DNA of 64,000 nucleotides from Pseudolysobacter antarcticus (GTDB taxonomy: Bacteria; Pseudomonadota; Gammaproteobacteria; Xanthomonadales; Rhodanobacteraceae): the NCBI RefSeq assembly GCF_004168365.1, contig NZ_CP035704.1, forward strand, positions 1,054,001 through 1,118,000, written 5' to 3'. This document shows positions 1 to 8,452 of this stretch, in pieces. Under the pieces are notes generated by a model. That model was given only the letters and a program-made list of their open reading frames with translations. It was not told the origin of the DNA and ran no database searches. The translations under genes and the position numbers were made by a program. The number at the start of each line of letters is the position of its first letter. Positions within the stretch are counted from its first letter, which is position 1.

Positions 1-506
1 AACCGTTCGGCACGGTCGAGTTGTTGAACATCGGCGGTGGCCTCGGCGTGCCGGCACGCGCTGATGAAACGCCGCTGGATCTGGCAGCATTTGGCGCAAC
101 CCTGGCCGAGATCAAGGCCGCGTATCCGCAATATCGCCTGTGGCTCGAACCCGGCCGTTATCTGGTTGCCGATGCCGGTGTGTTGCTCGCGCGCGTGACC
201 CAGCTCAAGCGCAAGGGCGACTTCCACTACGTCGGTATCGACGCTGGCATGAACTCGTTATTGCGTCCAGCGCTGTACGAGGCGTATCACGAAATCGTCA
301 ATCTCACACGGCTGGATAAACCGGCCGACACGCTTTATCAAGTGGTCGGGCCGATCTGCGAATCCGGCGATGTGCTTGGCAATAATCGTTGCCTGCCGCA
401 GACCTTTGAAGGCGACGTTTTGCTGATCGCGCAGACCGGCGCATACGGTGCGGTGATGGGCTCGCGTTACAATCTGCGTGAGCCTGCTGCGGAAATCGTG
501 TTGTGA
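1..506 (+). CDS. lysA: Diaminopimelate decarboxylase C-terminal part, 5' truncated by window edge
   Basis: The open frame runs in from the left edge (first full codon at base 3) and ends at TGA 504-506, so only about 167 C-terminal residues are visible. They carry fold-type III PLP decarboxylase signatures: LNIGGGLGV, EPGRYLVADAGVLL, the catalytic-cysteine motif CESGDVLG, and the C-terminal AYGAVMGSRYN with its active-site tyrosine. The enzyme decarboxylates meso-diaminopimelate to L-lysine in the cytoplasm. In Xanthomonadales this domain is often fused behind an aspartate kinase as one bifunctional protein. That cannot be tested here because the N-terminus is outside the window. It lies 55 bp upstream of murL on the same strand, so cotranscription is plausible. 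Other PLP group IV decarboxylases such as ornithine decarboxylase are possible but fit the motifs less well. Confidence 0.85.
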   Translation, partial: PFGTVELLNIGGGLGVPARADETPLDLAAFGATLAEIKAAYPQYRLWLEPGRYLVADAGVLLARVTQLKRKGDFHYVGIDAGMNSLLRPALYEAYHEIVNLTRLDKPADTLYQVVGPICESGDVLGNNRCLPQTFEGDVLLIAQTGAYGAVMGSRYNLREPAAEIVL

Positions 507-561
507 ATAAATGCCCTGATCTATTGCCTGCGTTGCGGCATGTTTGTTTTTGGAGTGAGCT

Positions 562-1908
562 GTGTTGTTGAATGATCCATGCCAGGCCGCGACCTTCCGT
601 TTTGTCGGTTGCAGCTTCGATGCGAGCAGCGGCGAGGCGCAGTTGCGATATGCGTTCGACGATGGCGCGGAGCTGATCGAACGCATTGTTTTCCCCGAAG
701 CGCCGACGCTCGATCCAGCGCGTCGCGCCGCGTTCGACGCTGCCTTGAAATTGCTGCACCTGATCGCTGGCGTGAGTTATTTCAAGGCTGGCGTACCCGC
801 GCAAATCCGCGTCGAAAAATATGCGATCGACCGCGACACCGCTGACTTGCTCGACGAGTTGTACCTGCAAGGTCTGGGCGAATTCGCGTATCAGAATAAA
901 CTCGACTTGCGCGGAAAAATCCGCTTTCCGGTAGGCGCCGAAAACGCAACGGCGGCAGTTTCTTGCGGATTGCCGCGGCGCAGTTTGGTGCCGATCGGCG
1001 GCGGCAAGGATTCGCTGGTGTCGGTCGAGCTGCTCAAAAAAATCGGCGAACCAGCGACCGCCGTGTGGGTCGGTAATTCAGCGTTGATCGCGGCATGCGC
1101 GCAGGCTACGGGTTTGCCGATGTTGAACATCCAACGCCAGATTGCACCGGAGTTGTTCGAGCTGAATCGGCAGGGTGCGTGGAACGGCCACATTCCGGTC
1201 ACGGCGATTAATTCGGCGATTCTTGTAGTCGCTGCAATCCTGTACGGCTTTGATGCCATCGCGTTTTCCAACGAGCATTCCGCGTCTAGCGCCACGCTCG
1301 AATACGACGGTCAGGCGATCAATCATCAGTGGAGCAAGAGTTTCACGTTCGAGCGTCGGCTGCACACGTATCTGCAATCGCATGTTGCTGCCGATCTCGA
1401 TTATTTCTCGTTGCTGCGGCCGTTGTCCGAGCTTGCAGTGACGAAGCGATTTGCGCATCTCACGCAATATCACGCGCTGTTTTCGAGCTGCAATCGCAAC
1501 TTCCGCATCCTCGGCACGCGACCGGCGGATCGCTGGTGCGGACAATGTCCGAAATGTCATTTTGTATTCCTCGCCCTCGCGCCGTTCTGCACCAAACCGC
1601 AACTCGTGCAGATTTTCGGGCGCAACCTGCTCGATGATGAAAGTCAGACCGCCGGCTTCGATGCGCTGCTTGAATATCGCCATCACAAGCCGTTCGAATG
1701 CGTCGGCGAAGGTCGCGAATCGCGCGCAGCAATGTACACGCTGAGCCAGCGCGCAGAGTGGCGCGAAGATGCGATCGTGCAACGTTTTACGCACGAGATT
1801 CTGCCGCAGCTCGATGTGACGGCGCTCGCGCTTGCACCGTTGCTGCAGCCAGCGGCGGAACATTTGTTGCCGGCGCGCTTGACGGCGGTACTCGATGCGT
1901 CTGGCTGA
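562..1908 (+). CDS. murL: UDP-N-acetyl-alpha-D-muramoyl-L-alanyl-L-glutamate epimerase MurL
   Basis: This 448-residue protein matches what I recall of MurL, the Xanthomonas enzyme that converts the terminal L-Glu of UDP-MurNAc-L-Ala-L-Glu to D-Glu in an ATP-dependent step. The sequence shows a PP-loop-like GGGKDS at residues 146-151 and a compact cysteine cluster CGQCPKC at 326-332 within RPADRWCGQCPKCHF. It has no signal peptide, as expected for a cytoplasmic precursor enzyme. The start is GTG at 562 behind a GGAG at 552-555. It overlaps the downstream murD2 by 14 bases, which argues for translational coupling and a shared pathway. The pair replaces the usual MurI racemase plus MurD route. 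The assignment is by family recall and by the diagnostic murD2 neighbour. Confidence 0.88.
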   Translation: MLLNDPCQAATFRFVGCSFDASSGEAQLRYAFDDGAELIERIVFPEAPTLDPARRAAFDAALKLLHLIAGVSYFKAGVPAQIRVEKYAIDRDTADLLDELYLQGLGEFAYQNKLDLRGKIRFPVGAENATAAVSCGLPRRSLVPIGGGKDSLVSVELLKKIGEPATAVWVGNSALIAACAQATGLPMLNIQRQIAPELFELNRQGAWNGHIPVTAINSAILVVAAILYGFDAIAFSNEHSASSATLEYDGQAINHQWSKSFTFERRLHTYLQSHVAADLDYFSLLRPLSELAVTKRFAHLTQYHALFSSCNRNFRILGTRPADRWCGQCPKCHFVFLALAPFCTKPQLVQIFGRNLLDDESQTAGFDALLEYRHHKPFECVGEGRESRAAMYTLSQRAEWREDAIVQRFTHEILPQLDVTALALAPLLQPAAEHLLPARLTAVLDASG

Positions 1909-3265
1909 ACTCGCCGGCAAGCGTGTTGCGATCTGGGGTTACGGTCGTGAAGGTCGTGCCGCGCTGAATCTGTTGCGCCAGCGTTTTCCGCAACAACGAT
2001 TCACCTTGCTCTGCACGAGTGCAGAAGCCGCCGCCGCACATGCATTGGCCGATGCCAATCTCGATGTGCTTGTGCATGCGGCGGAGTCAAACGCGCTGCT
2101 GCAGTTCGAGGTGATGATCAAGTCGCCGGGCATCAGTCCGTATCAGCCGGCGGTGCACGACGCGCTCGAAGCCGGCGTGCGATTCACCTCGGGCAGCGCG
2201 ATCTGGTTCGCAGAAAATCCCCACGCGCGCACGATATGTATCACTGGCACCAAGGGCAAAAGCACGGTCAGCGCATTGATCGCGCATCTGCTGCGCAGCG
2301 CCGGGAAAACGGTGGCGCTGGCCGGCAATATTGGTCTGCCGCTGCTGGAACTTATGGACGTAAAAACGTCCATCGACTGGTGGGTGATCGAGTTGTCGAG
2401 TTTCCAGACACGCGATGCGCAAGCGGTGCCGGATGTGTTGCTGGTCAACAATCTGTATCCCGAGCATCTGGATTGGCACGGCAGCATCGAGACGTATTAC
2501 GCCGACAAACTCGCGCTCGCCGCGCGTGCAAAACATCTGGTGATCGGCGCGCAGCAACCGGAGCTAGCGGCGTATTGCGACCAGCATCCCGCGCGAACAT
2601 TTTTCGGCACGAGCAGCGGATGGCATGTGACCGATGCTGCGATTTGGCGCGGCGACAAACGTGTCTTCGATCTGAGCGCGTCACCGCTACCCGGTGCGCA
2701 CAACGCGCAGAATCTGTGCGCTGCGTTTGCGATGCTCGAAGCCGCTGGCGAAGATGCGGTGACGTTCGCGCCGTTCATCGCAAGTTTCCAGCCACTGCCA
2801 CATCGCCTGCAAACGCTCGGTGTGAGGGACGGCATCACCTATGTCAACGACAGCATTGCGACGACGCCGTATGCGACGCTGGAGGCGTTGCACAGTTTTC
2901 CCGCGCGCGCCGTGACCTTGCTGGTCGGCGGTTTTGATCGGGGCGTGAGCTGGGAAGATTTTGCACTGCACATGCAAGTCGCGCCGCCGCATACGATCAT
3001 CACGATGGGCGCGAACGGTGCTCGCATCGCCGCATCGCTGCGTGCGCATGCAGTGACTTGTGAGATCGTGGAAACCGTCACGCTCGAAGCAGTAATCGCC
3101 GTTGCAAAAACGCGGACGCCAGTTGATGGCGTGGTATTGCTTTCGCCGGGCGCGCCGAGCTTCGATCAGTTTCGCGACTATGCCGAACGCGGGCGCGAAT
3201 TCGCGCGGCTGGCGGGGTTTGATCCGCAGTTGATTTCGGGCATAGCGGGGCTTGGTATCGCCTGA
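1895..3265 (+). CDS. murD2: UDP-N-acetylmuramoyl-L-alanine--L-glutamate ligase MurD2
   Basis: A Mur ligase of 456 residues that joins glutamate to UDP-MurNAc-L-Ala using ATP. Visible features are an N-terminal Rossmann-like segment (VAIWGYGREGRAAL), SPGIS at 77-81, the ATP-binding P-loop TGTKGKST at 117-124, and central NNLYPEHLDWHG and VNDSIATTPYATLEAL blocks typical of MurD. Context decides between MurD and MurD2: the immediately upstream, overlapping gene is murL, whose substrate is the L-Glu product of MurD2. It is therefore called the L-glutamate-specific ligase. Whether the genome also has a classical murD in the dcw cluster cannot be seen here. Length is normal for the family. Confidence 0.88.
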   Translation: MRLAELAGKRVAIWGYGREGRAALNLLRQRFPQQRFTLLCTSAEAAAAHALADANLDVLVHAAESNALLQFEVMIKSPGISPYQPAVHDALEAGVRFTSGSAIWFAENPHARTICITGTKGKSTVSALIAHLLRSAGKTVALAGNIGLPLLELMDVKTSIDWWVIELSSFQTRDAQAVPDVLLVNNLYPEHLDWHGSIETYYADKLALAARAKHLVIGAQQPELAAYCDQHPARTFFGTSSGWHVTDAAIWRGDKRVFDLSASPLPGAHNAQNLCAAFAMLEAAGEDAVTFAPFIASFQPLPHRLQTLGVRDGITYVNDSIATTPYATLEALHSFPARAVTLLVGGFDRGVSWEDFALHMQVAPPHTIITMGANGARIAASLRAHAVTCEIVETVTLEAVIAVAKTRTPVDGVVLLSPGAPSFDQFRDYAERGREFARLAGFDPQLISGIAGLGIA

Positions 3266-3312
3266 GATATCGGCGCGCTTGCGAAATATTCGCGCATCAT
3301 TCCGCTCTTGCC

Positions 3313-3366
3313 CGTCATTCCAGCCTGCGCTGAAGCGCCTTTCAACAGCGAAGCTGGTCAATGACG
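3313..3366. repeat. Degenerate palindromic intergenic repeat
   Basis: Arms CGTCATTCCAGC (3313-3324) and GCTGGTCAATGACG (3353-3366) pair as an imperfect hairpin behind murD2. The arms resemble those of the longer repeat at 37437-37544 (CGTCAYCCCAGC type), so both look like members of one dispersed family. It could also help end the murD2 transcript, although no T-run follows. Confidence 0.55.
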
Positions 3367-3412
3367 GCTTATCTCATCTTCTTCAAGTAAATTTCTGCAC
3401 AGGTTTTGAAAG

Positions 3413-4099
3413 ATGATCAATGAAACTCCCGCAACCCACAGCAAAATCTGGGATCTGCCCACGCGCATTTTCCACTGGCTGCTGGTCGTACTGATCGTGC
3501 TGCAATATCTCAGCGGCGAGTTCGAACTGCTGAGTATGCAATGGCATTTCTGGCTCGGTTATACAACGCTCGCGCTGATCGTGTTTCGTGTGTTGTGGGG
3601 ATTTTTCGGTTCGCAGAGTGCGCGGTTTTCATCGTTCGTGCGCGGGCCGATCGCGGCGGCACGTTATGCCGCATCGCTGTTCTCGAAAAATCCGCAGCGC
3701 AGCGTCGGACACAATCCGCTCGGCGGCTGGTCGGTGCTGCTCATGTTGCTTTGCGTGCTGGCGCAGGCGGTTACCGGGCTTTTCAGCAGCGACGATGTCA
3801 GCGAGGCCGGCCCGCTCGTCGAGCATGTCAGCGCGGCGACGGTGCGCTGGATGACGCATTTGCATCATCTCAACCAGAATATTTTACTGCTGCTGATCGC
3901 AGTGCATATCGTTGCGGTGCTGCTGCACTGGCTGCTGGGGCGCGAAAACCTGATCGCAGCGATGTTGAGCGGTCGCAAGAAATTGCCTGCGGCTGTCCGG
4001 CTGCGTTTTGTCGGCAATAGCATCGCCTTGCTGTTGTTTGCGATCAGCGCCGCTGCGGTGATCGCATTGGTGCTGTGGGGCAATCGCACTGGCGGATAA
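3413..4099 (+). CDS. Cytochrome b561 / Ni-Fe hydrogenase b-type family membrane protein
   Basis: A 228-residue inner-membrane protein with about four or five hydrophobic helices. The N-terminal KIWDLPTRIFHWLLV is the classic opening of the cytochrome b561-like (HupC/Cyb561) family. Conserved histidines that could ligate heme b lie in helix 1 (RIFHW), helix 2 (MQWHFWLGY), and helix 4 (HLHHLNQN and IAVHIVAVLLHW). The family shuttles electrons between quinones and c-type cytochromes or dehydrogenases. A c-type cytochrome gene lies just downstream on the opposite strand (4187-4645), a common pairing, so an electron-transfer partnership is plausible. The terminal region (from about residue 195) adds one more hydrophobic segment. 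The specific donor is not identifiable. Confidence 0.8.
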   Translation: MINETPATHSKIWDLPTRIFHWLLVVLIVLQYLSGEFELLSMQWHFWLGYTTLALIVFRVLWGFFGSQSARFSSFVRGPIAAARYAASLFSKNPQRSVGHNPLGGWSVLLMLLCVLAQAVTGLFSSDDVSEAGPLVEHVSAATVRWMTHLHHLNQNILLLLIAVHIVAVLLHWLLGRENLIAAMLSGRKKLPAAVRLRFVGNSIALLLFAISAAAVIALVLWGNRTGG

Positions 4100-4186
4100 A
4101 AGAGATCGCGCGCATATTCGCGAGCGATCCATATCTGCAGTAACAAGCGCTCCGACTAATACCGCAACACGATCGCCGCGATACCC

Positions 4187-4645
4187 TCAATCGTCGTCTT
4201 TCTTGTATTTCTCGTGGCAGTTCTTGCACGCTTCGGCGGTTTTCGCGAACTGCGCCTTGAACTTCGCTTCGTCGCCTGTGTGCGCGGCATCGGCGAGCAG
4301 TTTGGTTTGTTCCACCAGTGAATTCGCCTTGCTCGTGAAATCGTCGAACTGCTTCCAGATCAATGGCTGCGCGTCGGTTTTTGCATCGGCCGACGGCGCC
4401 TTGCGGAAACCTTCGAGTATCTGTGGCGCGAGTGCGGCGAGACGATCGGCGCGCAGCGCAGCTTCTTTCGCATCGAACGGAATCTTGCCTTTGTTCATCG
4501 CGCCGAGCGGTGAGAAATTCCAGCCGATCAGGTGAAACAACGATTGCCGATAATTGATTTCGGGATCGGTATTCATGTGCGCCAGCGCGCTGCCGGCGCT
4601 CACCATCACGGCGCCGCACACCAATATCAAACGAGAAATTTTCAT
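4187..4645 (-). CDS. Periplasmic cytochrome c (c556 / class II type)
   Basis: The 152-residue product begins with a Sec signal peptide (MKISRLILVCGAVMVSAGSALA, about 22 residues) and ends in a single heme-attachment motif C140-K-N-C143-H144 followed by a short charged tail. A helical protein with CxxCH close to the C-terminus is the hallmark of class II cytochromes (c' and c556). It is predicted to be a monoheme periplasmic electron carrier. The start has a GGAG at about 9 bases upstream. It converges with the b561-family gene at 3413-4099, its likely membrane partner. Confidence 0.88.
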   Translation of the reverse strand: MKISRLILVCGAVMVSAGSALAHMNTDPEINYRQSLFHLIGWNFSPLGAMNKGKIPFDAKEAALRADRLAALAPQILEGFRKAPSADAKTDAQPLIWKQFDDFTSKANSLVEQTKLLADAAHTGDEAKFKAQFAKTAEACKNCHEKYKKDDD

Positions 4646-4782
4646 GCGCCACTCCGGTCATGCCGGACAATCCGGCGCATGGAGTTTAGCAAGCCGCAAC
4701 CCCGCGCGCGCAAGTGCGTACTAATCACATCGAGTAGACGTTCGCGCCTTATGATATGCCACCACCCAACCCGGAGTTCGTC

Positions 4783-5565
4783 ATGAAATTACGTCATCTA
4801 TTTGTTTTGCTGGCCACGTTTTCCGCCGCTTCTGCGCTTGCCGCACCGACCGCCAAACCGGTCAATTACAAGATTGGCGATACCGAGTTTCAAGGCCAGC
4901 TGATTTACGACGACGCCATAAAAACGTCGCGCCCGGGTTTGGTGATGGTGCCGAACTGGTACGGCATCAATACCACTGCGATTGAAAAAGCCAAGATGAT
5001 CGCCGGCCGCGACTACGTGATTTTCCTCGCCGACATGTACGGCAAGGATGCAAAAGTAACTGACGACGCAAGCGCGCAAGCGGTGGTCAAACCGTTGTAT
5101 GCCGATCGCGAATTGATGCGCACGCGCATCAAGGCTGGTCTCGCACAATTGCAGGCGCAAATCGGCAAGGCACCGATCGACGCGAAAAAACTTGGCGCGA
5201 TCGGATTCTGCTTCGGCGGTTCCGCAGTACTTGATCTCGGCCGCGCCGGCGCGGACATCGCAGCCATCGTCACCTTCCACGGCCAACTCTCCACCGACAA
5301 ACCCGAACTCGCGAAAAACATCAAGGCCAAAGTGCTGGTATTGAACGGCGCCGACGACAAAGGCGTCGGCAAACAGGTCGATGGATTCGAGAAGGAAATG
5401 ACCGACGCGAATGTCGACTGGCAATTCGTCAACTTCAGCGGCGCGGTGCATTGTTTCACCGAAACCGAATCGAACTCACCCGGCTGCAAGTACGACGAGA
5501 AGGTTTCAAAACGCGCTTATGTGATGATGCACAATTTGCTGGGTGAGGCGTTTGCTGGGCGTTGA
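4783..5565 (+). CDS. Secreted dienelactone hydrolase family protein
   Basis: The ATG at 4783 follows GGAG (4773-4776) and opens a clear signal peptide (MKLRHLFVLLATFSAASALA), so it is preferred over an in-frame ATG at 4756. The mature protein is an alpha/beta hydrolase of the DLH family. The nucleophile cysteine is C143 in GFCFGGSA, followed by an acid in NGADD (191-192) and H223 in GAVHCFTE. The family includes carboxymethylenebutenolidase, but many exported members have unknown ester or lactone substrates. It is monocistronic, followed by a hairpin at 5607-5640. No substrate can be assigned from the neighbours. Confidence 0.82.
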   Translation: MKLRHLFVLLATFSAASALAAPTAKPVNYKIGDTEFQGQLIYDDAIKTSRPGLVMVPNWYGINTTAIEKAKMIAGRDYVIFLADMYGKDAKVTDDASAQAVVKPLYADRELMRTRIKAGLAQLQAQIGKAPIDAKKLGAIGFCFGGSAVLDLGRAGADIAAIVTFHGQLSTDKPELAKNIKAKVLVLNGADDKGVGKQVDGFEKEMTDANVDWQFVNFSGAVHCFTETESNSPGCKYDEKVSKRAYVMMHNLLGEAFAGR

Positions 5566-5606
5566 TTTGTATGCGAGCAACCGTTTACGCGGAGAAATTA
5601 AATCGG

Positions 5607-5640
5607 TATCAAGTGCGGGCGAGACCGCTAGCACTTGATA
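5607..5640. terminator. Perfect inverted repeat after the DLH gene, possible terminator
   Basis: TATCAAGTGC (5607-5616) pairs perfectly with GCACTTGATA (5631-5640) around a 14-base loop. It sits between the hydrolase stop and the toxin operator. There is no T-run, so it may be a weak terminator or an additional binding site. Confidence 0.45.
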
Positions 5641-5642
5641 TG

Positions 5643-5660
5643 TGTATCCTACAGGATACA
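5643..5660. promoter_or_regulatory. Palindromic operator of the toxin-antitoxin pair
   Basis: TGTATCCT (5643-5650) and AGGATACA (5653-5660) form a perfect 8-bp dyad with a 2-bp spacer, and a further half-site TGTATCC lies at 5662-5668. The dyad covers the region where the toxin's ribosome-binding site would be. Binding by the downstream HTH antitoxin would be the usual autorepression of type II modules. Confidence 0.6.
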
Positions 5661-5668
5661 ATGTATCC

Positions 5669-5956
5669 ATGCGAGTGCAGACAACAGAAGTCTACCGAAA
5701 TTGGATCAACGCGCTGAAAGATCGCATCGGTCGTGCTCGAATTCAGATGCGTGTGGATCGGCTGGCTCACGGTAATCCTGGGCAACATCGCAACCTCACG
5801 GACGGTGTCTCCGAATTGAAAATCGATATTGGCCCGGGTTATCGCGTCTACTACACCGAGAAAAATGGCGAGCTTATCGTCCTCCTTGCTGGCGGTGATA
5901 AATCGAGTCAGCAGCAAGACATAAAGATCGCCATGGCACTCGCGAAAAACCTTTAG
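5669..5956 (+). CDS. RelE/ParE superfamily (HigB-like) toxin
   Basis: A basic 95-residue protein starting MRVQTTEVYRNWINALKD with the family's GVSELKIDIGPGYRVYY block and LLAGGDKSSQQQDI near the end. This matches the Gp49/HigB-like addiction module killer proteins (HI1419 type), which act as ribosome-dependent mRNA interferases. ATG 5669 is chosen over the in-frame GTG at 5642 because the longer form would translate through the operator palindrome. The toxin gene precedes the antitoxin, as in higBA-type modules, with 12 bp between them. Confidence 0.85.
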   Translation: MRVQTTEVYRNWINALKDRIGRARIQMRVDRLAHGNPGQHRNLTDGVSELKIDIGPGYRVYYTEKNGELIVLLAGGDKSSQQQDIKIAMALAKNL

Positions 5957-5968
5957 GAGTCATCCAAA

Positions 5969-6289
5969 ATGCTCAAGGTAACTTCAAAAAAAATTGCCAA
6001 GACCAAGACTGTGGCCTACGACGTGGCCGAACAGTTGCGTACGCCAGAGGAAATGGCCGCTTATCTCGATGCGTGGTTGACCGACGCGCCTGATGATGCG
6101 GCGGGCATCGCGCGCGCACTCGGTGACATCGCGCGTGCGAAGGGCATGTCGCAGGTTGCGCGTGATGCGGGCCTCAGTCGCGAGAGTCTTTACAAAGCGC
6201 TTGGCGAGAACGGCAATCCGAGTTTTGCGACCGTGCTCAAAGTCGCTCGTGCACTTGGCTTGCGTCTGCATGCAGATGCGGCGATTTAA
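5969..6289 (+). CDS. HTH antitoxin (HI1420 / HigA-like addiction module antidote)
   Basis: A 106-residue partner of the upstream toxin. The C-terminal half holds a helix-turn-helix (MSQVARDAGLSRESLYKALG), followed by NPSFATVLKVARALGLRLHA, which is the signature of the HI1420-type antidotes. The N-terminal region (DVAEQLRTPEEMAAYLDAW) is the toxin-neutralising part seen in this family. AGGAG at 5956-5960 overlaps the toxin stop codon, giving coupled translation. It probably represses its own operon through the palindrome at 5643-5660. Confidence 0.85.
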   Translation: MLKVTSKKIAKTKTVAYDVAEQLRTPEEMAAYLDAWLTDAPDDAAGIARALGDIARAKGMSQVARDAGLSRESLYKALGENGNPSFATVLKVARALGLRLHADAAI

Positions 6290-6340
6290 CGCTATGCGAG
6301 TCCGCAAACAAACGACGTACTAAGCAGCAATTCGTCGCAC

Positions 6341-7351
6341 TCAATACCCGCGATTCACCGCGTAATCCGCCAGCGCCAGCAACGCATCGCGCGCTGCGGA
6401 TTCAGGCAAAACCCGCAACGCAGTCTTCGCCGACTCGGCATAGCCCAGCGCCTTCGCGCGGCTGAGTTCGAGCGCGCCGGATTCGTGGATCGCCGCGACG
6501 ATATTTTCCAGCGAATCCAGCCCGCCGGTTTCGATCGCGCGGCGCATCGATGCGGCATGTTCGGGCTTGCTGCGCTGGATTGCATAGATCAGCGGCAGGG
6601 TCGGTTTGCCTTCGGCGAGATCGTCGCCGATGTTCTTGCCGAGGGTATCGCTGTCGGATACATAATCGAGTACATCGTCGGCGATCTGGAACGCAAAACC
6701 CAGATGCATGCCGTATAGCGCGAGAGCTTCTTCCTGCTCGCGCGGCAAGCCGCCGAGCACGGCGCCGAGTCGCGTCGCAGCCGAAAACAGCACCGCAGTC
6801 TTGCGCTCGATCACCTGCAGATACGCAGCTTCGTCGGTGTCGGGATTGTTGATGTGCAGCAGTTGCAGCACTTCGCCTTCGGCGATCGCGTTGGTGGTGT
6901 CGGCGAGGATTTTCATCACGCGCATGCGCTCGAGTTCCACCATGAGCTGGAACGCGCGCGAATACAGAAAATCGCCGACCAGCACGCTTGCCGCATTGCC
7001 CCATACCGCGTTGGCGGTCTTGCGGCCGCGACGCAAATCGGATTCGTCGACGACATCATCGTGCAGCAAGGTGGCGGTATGGATGAACTCGACCACGGCG
7101 GCGAGCTGGATATGTTCATCGCCCGCATACAACGCGGCCTGCGCTGCGAGCAATACCAGCATCGGGCGCAGGCGCTTGCCGCCGCTGCCGATGATGTGCG
7201 CGCCGATCTGGTTAATCAGCACGACATCGGAGGCGAGCCGCGTGCGAATCAGCGTATTCACCGCCGCCATGTCGTTGGCGACCAGCGCCTGCACCGCGGC
7301 GAAGCCGGTCGTGGCGGATGCGGTGGTCGTCGGAGTTGCGGTGGAATTCAA
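6341..7351 (-). CDS. ispB: Octaprenyl diphosphate synthase
   Basis: A trans-isoprenyl diphosphate synthase that extends farnesyl diphosphate with IPP to make the ubiquinone side chain. Both aspartate-rich motifs are present: DDVVD at 98-102 (in HTATLLHDDVVDESDLRRG) and DDVLD at 225-229 (FQIADDVLDY). GGKRLRP at 58-64 binds IPP. The alignment with E. coli IspB as I remember it runs almost end to end. The open frame begins at a TTG (7351), with an ATG at 7270 that would cut close to the conserved core, so the start is uncertain. It is transcribed alone. It could be solanesyl rather than octaprenyl in chain length. Confidence 0.9.
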   Translation of the reverse strand: MNSTATPTTTASATTGFAAVQALVANDMAAVNTLIRTRLASDVVLINQIGAHIIGSGGKRLRPMLVLLAAQAALYAGDEHIQLAAVVEFIHTATLLHDDVVDESDLRRGRKTANAVWGNAASVLVGDFLYSRAFQLMVELERMRVMKILADTTNAIAEGEVLQLLHINNPDTDEAAYLQVIERKTAVLFSAATRLGAVLGGLPREQEEALALYGMHLGFAFQIADDVLDYVSDSDTLGKNIGDDLAEGKPTLPLIYAIQRSKPEHAASMRRAIETGGLDSLENIVAAIHESGALELSRAKALGYAESAKTALRVLPESAARDALLALADYAVNRGY

Positions 7352-7441
7352 GAGCGCTGCCTTGCCGGTAAGAATGCCGCGATTATAGCGGGCGGCGCAG
7401 GCTGGCGGGAGGCGACATCGTGATACCCGACGTGGTTGCAG

Positions 7442-8452
7442 TTACGGCGCGCCCCATAATTCGTCGGGGCACGTGACCATGCCGTTTTCGAAACGCAGCG
7501 GATGCGGTCGATCGTGGCTCAAGAATACCGGCCCATCGAGATCGACGATATTGCACAATTGCCCGACCAGAAACGCCGGCGCCATCGCCAGCGAGGTGCC
7601 GACCATGTTGCCGACCATCACCTCGCGCCCGAGCCGACGTGCCGCGCGCGCCATCGCCAATCCTTCGGTCAGGCCGCCGCATTTGTCGAGTTTGATATTG
7701 ATCACATCGAAGCGATTCGCGAGTCGCGCGAGATCGGCCAAGCCTTGCACACTTTCGTCGGCGGCGATCGCGATGGACGAGCGCAGATGTTCCAATTGCG
7801 CTTCGCGCCCGACCGGAAACGGCTGTTCAATCAACGCCACGTGTGCCTGTTGCAACACCGGCAACAGCTGTCGCAGCAACGTTGGTGTGAAACCCTGATT
7901 GGCGTCGACGCCCAGCCATACATCCGGCCGCGCCGCCCGCACCGCGCGAATGCGTTCGGCGTCCTGCGCTTCGCCCGTGAGCTTGATCTTGATCGCCTTG
8001 GCTTGCGCATACGCGCGCGCATCGGCGGCCATTTTCTCGGGATCGTTCGCGCCGACAGTGAATGTGGTCAGCAACTCTCGCGGCGGTTCGAGTCCGGCAA
8101 TCTGCCACGCGCTGCGACCGGTAAGTTTGGCTTCGAGATCCCACAACGCGCAGTCGATGGCGTTGCGCGCGCCGCCGGTCGGCAGCAATTTTTGCAGCGA
8201 ATCGCGATCGAGTCCGGCCTCGATCGACGCCCGCACCGCTTCGATTTGTCGCACCACGCCGGGCGCATCGTCATCGTCGCGGTAATACACGCCGGACGCT
8301 TCGCCGCGGCCGACATGACCGTCTTTTTCCAGCGTGACCAGCACGACATCGGTGTCGACCATCGTGCTGCCGGTGATATGAAACGGTTGCAGCAACGGGA
8401 ATTTTTCGATCACGACATGCAGCGTGATTCGTTCGAATCGCGGCGCGCTCAT
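7442..8452 (-). CDS. dgcA: Enolase-superfamily epimerase, DgcA / L-Ala-D/L-Glu epimerase type
   Basis: A 336-residue muconate-lactonizing subgroup enzyme. It shows the KxK catalytic pair K155-I-K157 in AIKIKLTG, metal ligands D183 (GVDANQG), E209 (IEQPFP) and D232 (ADESV), and the opposite-face lysine K254 in INIKLDKCGG. The family epimerises dipeptides such as L-Ala-D-Glu. In the DgcN-DgcA pathway a close relative epimerises N-acetyl-D-glutamate. The ATG at 8452 overlaps the dgcN stop by four bases, so the two are translationally coupled, which favours the Dgc role. An in-frame start at 8530 would lie inside dgcN. The alternative is murein peptide recycling (YcjG-like). Confidence 0.8.
   Translation of the reverse strand: MSAPRFERITLHVVIEKFPLLQPFHITGSTMVDTDVVLVTLEKDGHVGRGEASGVYYRDDDDAPGVVRQIEAVRASIEAGLDRDSLQKLLPTGGARNAIDCALWDLEAKLTGRSAWQIAGLEPPRELLTTFTVGANDPEKMAADARAYAQAKAIKIKLTGEAQDAERIRAVRAARPDVWLGVDANQGFTPTLLRQLLPVLQQAHVALIEQPFPVGREAQLEHLRSSIAIAADESVQGLADLARLANRFDVINIKLDKCGGLTEGLAMARAARRLGREVMVGNMVGTSLAMAPAFLVGQLCNIVDLDGPVFLSHDRPHPLRFENGMVTCPDELWGAP

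Noticed and set aside
4100-4186. GATCGC/GCGATC hairpin between the convergent cytochrome genes as a bidirectional terminator
   Set aside because: The stem is interrupted and neither strand has a T-run after it, so it falls short of a terminator call.
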